A stretch of 64,000 nt of DNA, taken from positions 791,501-855,500 of the forward strand of contig NZ_CP015283.1 of assembly GCF_002094975.1 (NCBI RefSeq). The letters run 5' to 3'. This document shows positions 58,114-64,000 of this stretch, in pieces (the first letter of the stretch is position 1; every line of letters starts with the position of its first letter). A model generated the notes under the pieces. That model made no database searches. It was not told the DNA's origin and worked only from the letters and a program-made list of their open reading frames with translations. The stretch is from Streptococcus salivarius. Its GTDB lineage: Bacteria; Bacillota; Bacilli; Lactobacillales; Streptococcaceae. The position numbers and the translations under genes are program-made.

Positions 58114-58226
58114 AACGTTCGGTTTTTCATAAGAAAAGTCTCAGGAAATAAACCTTGCACCGTCAAATGATTTCATGTAGAATAGTAATGTTGCATTCTA
58201 CATGAGAATGTTCCGAAATTATTCGG
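58114..58226 (+). promoter_or_regulatory. Purine permease control region: PurBox-like site, promoter and dyads
   Basis: AAAACCGAACGTT on the minus strand (58126-58114) resembles a PurBox. A promoter TTGCAC (58155-58160), 17 nt, TAGAAT (58178-58183) follows. A perfect 10-bp inverted repeat CATGTAGAAT / ATTCTACATG (58174-58183, 58195-58204) covers that -10. A second dyad CCGAA-ATTA-TTCGG follows in the leader. No purine riboswitch core was seen. Confidence 0.55.
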
Positions 58227-58264
58227 ATTTTGACAATATTTTTTATTAAGGAGTCTAAACTTTC

Positions 58265-59686
58265 ATGGAAAAGTTTTTCAAATTGAAAGAACATGGTACT
58301 GATGTCCGTACAGAAGTGACTGCCGGATTGACAACTTTCTTTGCCATGTCTTACATCCTCTTTGTTAACCCAGCGATGTTGGCCCAAACAGGAATGCCTG
58401 CACAAGGTGTTTTCTTAGCAACAATTATTGGTGCGGTTGCAGGGACATTGATGATGGCCTTTTATGCCAACCTACCATACGCTCAAGCGCCTGGTATGGG
58501 GCTTAATGCCTTCTTCACCTACACAGTGGTCTTTTCTTTGGGTTACACTTGGCAAGAGGCCTTAGCAATGGTCTTTCTATGTGGTGTTATTTCATTGATC
58601 ATCACAGTAACTAAAGTGCGTAAGATGATTATTGAGTCTATTCCAACAGCTCTCAAATCTGCTATTTCAGCAGGTATCGGTGTTTTCCTTGCCTATGTTG
58701 GGATTAAAAATGCTGGTTTCTTGAAATTCTCAATTAATCCACATACCTACACTGTAGCAGGTAAAGGTGCTGACATGGCTAAGGCTTCAATTACAGCTTC
58801 ATCGTCAGCTACACCAGGTTTGGTTGCTTTCAATAACCCAACTGTAATTGTAGGTTTGATTGGTCTTGCGATTGCGATTTTCTTTATTGTTAAAGGTATT
58901 CGTGGTGGTGTTCTTCTTTCAATCCTCGTAACGACTATCATTGCTATTTTTGCTGGTGTCGTTGATCTTGGAAGCATTGACTGGCACGCAGCTAGCTTGA
59001 CATCATCTATTAAAGATCTTGGTCAGGTCTTTGGTGCAGCGCTTGGATCTAAGGGATTGGGATCACTCTTTGCAGACGTTTCTCGTTTGCCTGGTGTCTT
59101 TATGGCTATTCTTGCCTTTTCATTGACTGATATCTTTGATACTATCGGTACCTTGATTGGTACTGGTGAGAAGGTTGGTATCATTGCTTCAACAGGTGAT
59201 AACAACGAATCAAAAGCTCTTGACCGTGCTCTTTACTCTGACCTTGTTGGTACAAGTATTGGTGCTATTGCAGGGACTTCAAACGTTACAACTTACGTTG
59301 AATCTGCAGCAGGTATTGGTGCTGGTGGACGTACTGGTTTGACAGCTCTTGTGGTTGCTGTACTCTTTGCCATTTCTAGTTTCTTTAGTCCAGTGGTGTC
59401 AATCGTTCCAAATGCAGCCACAGCGCCTATTCTTATTATTGTAGGTGTTATGATGCTCTCTAACCTTAAGAGTGTCGATTGGGAAGACTTGTCTGAAGCT
59501 ATTCCTGCCTTCTTCACTTCTATTTTCATGGGATTCTCATATAGCATTACTTATGGTATCGCAGCTGGTTTCCTTACTTATACTTTGGTCAAAATCGTCA
59601 AAGGTCAAGCTAAGGATGTCCACTTTATTATGTGGATTTTGGATATCTTGTTTATCCTTAACTTCATCAGTATGGCTGTGTTCTAA
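58265..59686 (+). CDS. pbuG: NCS2-family guanine/hypoxanthine permease
   Basis: Membrane purine-base transporter of the AzgA/PbuG group, 473 residues, about 12-14 hydrophobic segments. Family blocks are TTFFAMSYILFVNPAML, PYAQAPGMGLNAFFTYTVV, FSLTDIFDTIGTLIGTGEK and the substrate-site region SNVTTYVESAAGIGAGGRTGLTA. It starts MEKFFKLKEHGTDVRTEVTAG after AAGGAG. Monocistronic. The upstream PurBox-like sites support a purine substrate. Confidence 0.9.
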   Translation: MEKFFKLKEHGTDVRTEVTAGLTTFFAMSYILFVNPAMLAQTGMPAQGVFLATIIGAVAGTLMMAFYANLPYAQAPGMGLNAFFTYTVVFSLGYTWQEALAMVFLCGVISLIITVTKVRKMIIESIPTALKSAISAGIGVFLAYVGIKNAGFLKFSINPHTYTVAGKGADMAKASITASSSATPGLVAFNNPTVIVGLIGLAIAIFFIVKGIRGGVLLSILVTTIIAIFAGVVDLGSIDWHAASLTSSIKDLGQVFGAALGSKGLGSLFADVSRLPGVFMAILAFSLTDIFDTIGTLIGTGEKVGIIASTGDNNESKALDRALYSDLVGTSIGAIAGTSNVTTYVESAAGIGAGGRTGLTALVVAVLFAISSFFSPVVSIVPNAATAPILIIVGVMMLSNLKSVDWEDLSEAIPAFFTSIFMGFSYSITYGIAAGFLTYTLVKIVKGQAKDVHFIMWILDILFILNFISMAVF

Positions 59687-59697
59687 AGCTTGAAAGT

Positions 59698-59728
59698 AAA
59701 AAGTCTGTACATTTGTCAGGCTTTTTCT
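59698..59728 (+). terminator. Purine permease terminator
   Basis: AAAAAGTCTG / CAGGCTTTTT stem (one G-T pair). Confidence 0.85.
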
Positions 59729-59961
59729 TTTGCGATTTTCATCTGGAGGAATGTGAGAGAGTTTTTTTGATTAACTTTCAAATCTATAGTAAGTTTTACA
59801 AAATCATTTCTAATCCATGAGTGGTTGATGTGGTTAAAATAAATTTAAGATTAAAATACACATCTTAACTTCTTACTTAAATGATTCAATATTTATAAGT
59901 TTCTACTGTATTTTTGCAGTGGATTCTAGTCCATATTTTTATTTTTTGATATAATGAGAAC

Positions 59962-60405
59962 ATGATTTACAGTCAAAATGAAGAAGAATTGATTAGTATC
60001 GGTCAAAAGCTAGGTCGACTGCTCGATTCTGGAGATATAATTGTTCTCTCAGGTGATCTGGGAGCTGGCAAAACAACCTTAACCAAGGGAATTGCCAAAG
60101 GTTTGGATATTTCACAGATGATAAAGAGTCCAACCTATACTATTGTAAGGGAGTATGAGGGGCGAGTGCCACTCTATCATTTAGATGTCTACCGCATTGG
60201 TGACGATCCTGATTCTATTGATTTGGATGATTTTCTGTATGGTGAAGGTGTGACAATCATCGAGTGGGGTGAGCTCCTAGACGAGAGCCTGCTAGGGGAC
60301 TATCTCCTAATTTCGATATCTCATCATGGAGATGGACGTCAGTTGCTTATTGAATCTTTCGGTCCTAGAAGTAAGGAGATTCAGGAGGAAATGGTAAATG
60401 GCTGA
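59962..60405 (+). CDS. tsaE: tRNA t6A37 threonylcarbamoyladenosine ATPase TsaE
   Basis: P-loop ATPase of 147 residues needed with TsaB/TsaC/TsaD for the t6A37 modification. Walker A is GDLGAGKTTLTKG (near residue 33). The family SPTY (IKSPTYTIVREY) and LYHLDVYR blocks and the IIEWGE motif are all present. It overlaps the GNAT gene by 8 nt, heading a tsaE-GNAT-LCP operon common in streptococci. Confidence 0.94.
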   Translation: MIYSQNEEELISIGQKLGRLLDSGDIIVLSGDLGAGKTTLTKGIAKGLDISQMIKSPTYTIVREYEGRVPLYHLDVYRIGDDPDSIDLDDFLYGEGVTIIEWGELLDESLLGDYLLISISHHGDGRQLLIESFGPRSKEIQEEMVNG

Positions 60406-60919
60406 GCAAGAATTAGTCATTGAGGAAGCTCAAAGAGAGGATGCTGCCTCTCTAGCTTGTTTACTAGAGACTGTAGCCTTGGAATCGGATTTTCTAGCAC
60501 AAGATGATAGAAGTTCTATACTGAGTGCTGAACAGTTAGCCACTTATATTGAAGGTCATCAGCATAGGCTTAATGAGATTTGTTTGGTGGCGAAATTGGG
60601 TCATGAGGTCATTGGTGTTTGTAATGTTACCTCTGATCAAGATACTAAGACTAGTCATATTGGCGATGTATTTATTGCGGTTTCTAAACCCTACTGGGGG
60701 AATGGTGTTGGCCAGTTTCTTATGGAAACAATGATTGACTGGACAGATCATACCCCAGCTATCCGCCGCTTAGAGTTGACAGTTCAAGCACGTAATGAAC
60801 GTGCGGTTCATCTCTATCAAAAATTTGGATTTGACATTGAAGGCACTAAGAAACGTGGTGCAAGAACTAAAAATGGAGAATTTCTAGATGTTTATCTTAT
60901 GGCTAAACTCATAGATTAG
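60398..60919 (+). CDS. GNAT-family N-acetyltransferase
   Basis: 173 residues, cytoplasmic. The acetyl-CoA binding loop is visible as the Q/R-x-x-G-x-G/A region PYWGNGVGQFLM, with the downstream LTVQARNERAVHLYQKFGFDIEG block typical of ribosomal-protein or amino-sugar acetyltransferases of the RimJ/RimL/PhnO type. The substrate is unknown. It lies between tsaE (8-nt overlap) and the LCP gene (8-nt gap). Confidence 0.85.
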   Translation: MAEQELVIEEAQREDAASLACLLETVALESDFLAQDDRSSILSAEQLATYIEGHQHRLNEICLVAKLGHEVIGVCNVTSDQDTKTSHIGDVFIAVSKPYWGNGVGQFLMETMIDWTDHTPAIRRLELTVQARNERAVHLYQKFGFDIEGTKKRGARTKNGEFLDVYLMAKLID

Positions 60920-60927
60920 GAAAAAAC

Positions 60928-62181
60928 ATGAAACTTGGACGAAAAATTTTATTGATGTTGTTGGCGATTTTTGCAACGACAGTAGTAGCTGCTGGTATTT
61001 ACCTAACGACAACTTATAATTACGCCACAGGCGAATTGTCAAAAACGTTTAGGGCTTCTAAAGCAACTTCGGGGAATAGTAAGGCTATTCAACAGACTAA
61101 GCCTATAACTATTCTCTTGATGGGGGTAGATACAGGATCCAAAGAACGTAAGGAAACCTGGGAAGGAAACTCTGATACCATGATTTTGGTAACAGTGAAC
61201 CCTAAGACTAAGAAAACAACCATGACCAGTTTGGAACGTGACCTTTTGACAGATATTGAGGGGTCGGGTGAAGCAAAACTAAATTCAGCATATGCTGAAG
61301 GTGGTGCTGACTTGGCTATTTCAACCATTCAAAAGGTTTTGGATATTGATATTGACTATTATGCACTGATTAATATGCAGGGTATGATTGATCTGGTAGA
61401 TGCTGTTGGTGGTATTGAGGTAACGAATCATTTTGATTTTCCAATTTCGATTGCAGAAAATGAACCTGAATTTCAGGCAAAAGTTGAGCCTGGAACCCAT
61501 AAAATCAATGGTGAGCAAGCTTTAGTCTATTCACGTATGCGTTACGATGACCCTGATGGTGACTATGGTCGACAAAAACGTCAACGTGAGGTTATTCAAA
61601 AAGTTGTAGCTAAGCTCTTGAAGATGGACTCTATTGGTTCTTACAAGAAAATTTTATCGGCTGTAAGTTCTAATGTTCAGACAAGTATCGATCTTGGTGA
61701 TACCAATACTTTGCGTAGCTTGATGGGTTATAGTGATGCCCTTAAAAATATTAAATCATACCAATTGGCCGGTTCGGATGCCATGATCAATGGAGGAAGC
61801 TATCAAGTAGCCTCCACTGAGGATATTCTTAAGGTGCAAAATCGTATCAAGAAGGAAGTTGGTAAGAAAAAAGTCTCTGAATCTAATCTTAAGACTAGTT
61901 TGGTTCTCTATGGTTCTGGTAGCTCTAACTATGGCTCAGATGATTTTGTTAATTCCAAAGGAAACGTGGCTTCGAGTGAAGTATCTTCAAATTATGAGGC
62001 CTGGCCATCTGAGGCAGCAGGTGGTGGATCGGTAAGTACCTACAATGGAGGCACTACCTATAGCAATAACTATAGTGAAAACACTGGTAATTATGTTCAG
62101 GAACAAGGTACGACAACCCCTACATACAATAATAATGGATCGGGTGTGACTACTTACAGCACTGTTCCAGCGGCGCAATAA
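60928..62181 (+). CDS. LytR-CpsA-Psr (LCP) family cell-wall ligase
   Basis: Membrane-anchored 417-residue protein: short cytoplasmic start, one TM helix (about residues 7-29), LCP domain (about 75-225) with TILLMGVDTG, the Arg/Asp-rich SLERDLLTDI and YSRMRYDDPDGDYGRQKRQ blocks that bind polyprenyl pyrophosphate. The C-terminal tail is low-complexity, rich in Ser/Gly/Asn/Tyr/Thr. LCP enzymes attach wall polysaccharide or teichoic acid to peptidoglycan. Its place after tsaE and a GNAT matches the brpA/lytR position in other streptococci (from memory). Confidence 0.9.
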   Translation: MKLGRKILLMLLAIFATTVVAAGIYLTTTYNYATGELSKTFRASKATSGNSKAIQQTKPITILLMGVDTGSKERKETWEGNSDTMILVTVNPKTKKTTMTSLERDLLTDIEGSGEAKLNSAYAEGGADLAISTIQKVLDIDIDYYALINMQGMIDLVDAVGGIEVTNHFDFPISIAENEPEFQAKVEPGTHKINGEQALVYSRMRYDDPDGDYGRQKRQREVIQKVVAKLLKMDSIGSYKKILSAVSSNVQTSIDLGDTNTLRSLMGYSDALKNIKSYQLAGSDAMINGGSYQVASTEDILKVQNRIKKEVGKKKVSESNLKTSLVLYGSGSSNYGSDDFVNSKGNVASSEVSSNYEAWPSEAAGGGSVSTYNGGTTYSNNYSENTGNYVQEQGTTTPTYNNNGSGVTTYSTVPAAQ

Positions 62182-62183
62182 AT

Positions 62184-62209
62184 AAGGTTGGGTGATTCCC
62201 AACCTTTTT
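62184..62209 (+). terminator. LCP operon terminator
   Basis: AAGGTTGGG-TGATT-CCCAACCTT followed by TTT. Confidence 0.9.
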
Positions 62210-62327
62210 GCTTTGAAATGATATGGTTATTCCTTGCAATGGCTTTTGAGCTATGCTATAATATAGGAAGATAACGAAAGAGAGGCGGAGTAGAAACTTC
62301 GTCTCTTGTGTGTGTAAGGAGGTCATA

Positions 62328-62801
62328 ATGTCGCAAAAAATTATTGATCTCGTGACGGCAGTCGTAGCTCCAGCTATTCCTGAGCCATACGAACTGGTCG
62401 ATATCGAGTACGAAAAGCTTGGCGGTGACTATGTCTTGTCAGTTTTGATTGATAAGCCAGGAGGTATTACTGTAGAAGATACTGCAGACTTGACTGAAAT
62501 TATCAGTCCCCTCTTGGATACTATTCAGCCTGATCCTTTCCCGGATCAATACATGCTGGAAGTTTCTAGTCCAGGGTTAGAGCGTCCCTTAAAAACCAAA
62601 GAAGCTTTGACAAATGCTGTTGGTCAATATATCAATGTTAGTCTTTACAAGGCTATTGATAAGATCAAGATTTTCCAAGGTGACTTGGTGGCCTTTGATG
62701 GGGAAACCCTAACAATTGATTACCTTGATAAGACTCGCCATAAAACTGTTGAGATTCCCTATCAAACAGTTGCTAAAGCTCGTTTGGCAGTCAAACTCTA
62801 A
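62328..62801 (+). CDS. rimP: Ribosome maturation factor RimP
   Basis: Cytoplasmic 30S assembly factor, 157 residues, two domains: alpha/beta N-terminal part ([34 protein letters not shown]) with the family motif [12 protein letters not shown], and a C-terminal SH3-like barrel. The ATG at 62328 follows AAGGAGGT; an earlier in-frame ATG at 62310 precedes that RBS and is not used. First gene of the rimP-nusA operon. Confidence 0.94.
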   Translation: MSQKIIDLVTAVVAPAIPEPYELVDIEYEKLGGDYVLSVLIDKPGGITVEDTADLTEIISPLLDTIQPDPFPDQYMLEVSSPGLERPLKTKEALTNAVGQYINVSLYKAIDKIKIFQGDLVAFDGETLTIDYLDKTRHKTVEIPYQTVAKARLAVKL

Positions 62802-62866
62802 AACTCTTAGTGTAAATAAAGAAAGGATGCCAGTTTTAGCCTTTAGAGGCTAAAACAACAAAGAAT

Positions 62867-64000
62867 ATGAGCAAAGAAATGCTAGAAGCCTTCCGTGTCT
62901 TGGAAGAAGAAAAACACATTAACAAGGAAGATATCATCGATGCTGTGGTTGAATCGCTTAAGTCAGCCTACAAGCGTCGTTATGGTCAGTCAGAATCAGC
63001 TGTAGTTGAATTCAATGAAAAAACAGGTGATTTTCAAGTTTATACTGTTCGTGAAGTTGTAGATGAAGTCTTTGATAGTCGTTTGGAAATTAGCTTGAAA
63101 GATGCCCTTGCTATCAGCTCTGCCTACGAGCTTGGTGACAAGATTCGTTTTGAAGAGTCAGTCGATGAATTTGGCCGTGTCGCAGCGCAATCTGCCAAAC
63201 AAACCATTATGGAAAAGATGCGCAAGCAGATGCGTGAAATTACTTATAATGACTATAAGCAACATGAAGGTGAAATCATGCAAGGAACAGTTGAACGTTT
63301 TGACCAACGTTTCATTTATGTGAATCTTGGAACGCTCGAAGCTCAATTGTCACGCCAAGACCAAATTCCTGGCGAAAGCTTTAAGTCACACGACGTCATC
63401 GATGTTTATGTTTATAAAGTTGAAAACAACCCTAAAGGTGTTAACGTCTTTGTAAGCCGTAGCCATCCAGAATTCATCAAACGTATCATGGAACAAGAAA
63501 TTCCTGAAGTATTTGATGGAACTGTAGAGATCATGAGCGTGTCTCGTGAAGCTGGTGATCGTACCAAAGTTGCTGTTCGCAGTCATAACCCTAACGTTGA
63601 TGCTATTGGTACTATCGTTGGTCGTGGTGGAAGCAACATCAAGAAAGTTGTCAGCCGTTTCCACCCAACACGTTTGGATGCTAAGACGGGAATTGAAGTT
63701 CCTGTTGAGGAAAATATTGACGTTATTCAATGGGTTGAAGATCCAGCTGAATTTATCTACAATGCTATTGCACCGGCTGAAGTGGACTATGTTCTCTTTG
63801 ACGAAGATGATAGCAAACGTGCGACAGTAGTTGTACCAGATAACAAATTATCTCTTGCAATTGGTCGTCGTGGACAAAACGTTCGTTTGGCAGCTCATTT
63901 GACTGGTTACCGTATTGACATCAAGTCAGCTTCTGAATATGAAGCACTCGAAGCTGAAAAAGCTGAGGCTGCTACTGAGGAAGTTGTTGACGAGATTGTT
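62867..64000 (+). CDS. nusA: Transcription termination/antitermination factor NusA (3' end outside the window)
   Basis: 378 residues are visible, starting MSKEMLEAFRVLEEEKHINK. The N-terminal RNA-polymerase binding domain (1-130) is followed by S1 (about 135-200: GEIMQGTVERFDQRFIYVNLG), KH1 (VGRGGSNIKKVV) and KH2 (LAIGRRGQNVRLAAHLTGYRIDI), and an acidic start of the C-terminus (EKAEAATEEVVDEIV). No stop occurs before base 64000; since Firmicutes NusA is usually about 370-400 residues, only a short end is missing. It lies 66 nt after rimP. Confidence 0.95.
   Translation, partial: MSKEMLEAFRVLEEEKHINKEDIIDAVVESLKSAYKRRYGQSESAVVEFNEKTGDFQVYTVREVVDEVFDSRLEISLKDALAISSAYELGDKIRFEESVDEFGRVAAQSAKQTIMEKMRKQMREITYNDYKQHEGEIMQGTVERFDQRFIYVNLGTLEAQLSRQDQIPGESFKSHDVIDVYVYKVENNPKGVNVFVSRSHPEFIKRIMEQEIPEVFDGTVEIMSVSREAGDRTKVAVRSHNPNVDAIGTIVGRGGSNIKKVVSRFHPTRLDAKTGIEVPVEENIDVIQWVEDPAEFIYNAIAPAEVDYVLFDEDDSKRATVVVPDNKLSLAIGRRGQNVRLAAHLTGYRIDIKSASEYEALEAEKAEAATEEVVDEIV

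Noticed and set aside
58090..58264. Purine riboswitch before the permease
   Set aside because: The conserved purine aptamer core was looked for and not found; only dyads and a PurBox-like site are present.
1..64000. CRISPR array, tRNA or rRNA genes
   Set aside because: No regularly spaced repeats or recognisable tRNA/rRNA sequence were found on reading; a dedicated scan was not possible.

Overview
The window is low-GC Firmicutes chromosome from the Streptococcus salivarius group (S. salivarius / S. vestibularis / S. thermophilus). The clearest markers are a ComR-type Rgg regulator followed by a 24-residue ComS ending in LPYFTGCL, a manLMNO mannose PTS, covRS, a serS T-box and a blp-type bacteriocin locus. 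I cannot settle the species from sequence alone; S. salivarius or S. vestibularis is more likely than S. thermophilus because of the ComS C-terminus (from memory). No rRNA, tRNA or CRISPR array was seen.

Layout. 1-5.9 kb: a tightly packed housekeeping operon (racE, rdgB fusion, yfcE-like, CBS protein, xerD-like, scpA, scpB, rluB, yidD). 5.9-8.7 kb: trkH/trkA potassium uptake on the minus strand. 8.8-11 kb: trmL behind a leader containing an orphan terminator hairpin, an FMN riboswitch with ribU, and a PAP2 phosphatase. 11.0-12.5 kb: first copy of a 1471-bp IS110-family element. 12.6-15.8 kb: comR, comS and a peptidase-containing ABC exporter 12 nt behind comS. 15.9-19.3 kb: a DUF805 protein, a membrane-protein gene with a nonsense codon, and a Co/Ni-type ECF transporter whose CbiM is truncated. 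19.4-24.5 kb: amino-acid binding lipoprotein, then metQ, an M20 peptidase, metN and metP behind a Met-box. 24.6-29 kb: sstT, ktrAB and rsmG. 29.3-37 kb: DUF177 protein, covRS, nrdR, dnaB, dnaI, der and a conserved unknown. 37-45.2 kb: serS with T-box, then two tandem complete manLMNO operons. 45.6-46.3 kb: cyclase-family gene. 46.4-47.4 kb: decayed IS1182-like and IS3-like remnants. 47.6-56.5 kb: the blp locus. 57.2-64 kb: HAD phosphatase, NCS2 purine permease, tsaE, a GNAT, an LCP protein, rimP and a 3'-truncated nusA.

How it fits together. The blp locus has three promoters with the same direct-repeat box (two ACCATTYGTG-like half-sites 20 bp apart, ending 28 bp before the -10). They drive a secreted thiol-disulfide oxidase (BlpG-like), a two-cysteine GG-leader bacteriocin that I do not recognise, and the exporter BlpA. 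The control circuit is broken at several points. blpH is cut by the second IS110 copy, blpB is frameshifted near its start, no blpC pheromone gene is visible between blpB and blpH, and the expected immunity gene is in pieces. The bacteriocin, the oxidase, the exporter and BlpR are intact. A second exporter of the same kind sits in the competence operon with comS, so competence could in principle supply GG-peptide export.

The two most unusual signals are in the IS110 element. Its transposase is split by a +1 shift at AAG GAG UUU CCC UGA, which copies the layout of the prfB (RF2) programmed frameshift site. Its 224-nt non-coding end is also the expected position of a bridge RNA.
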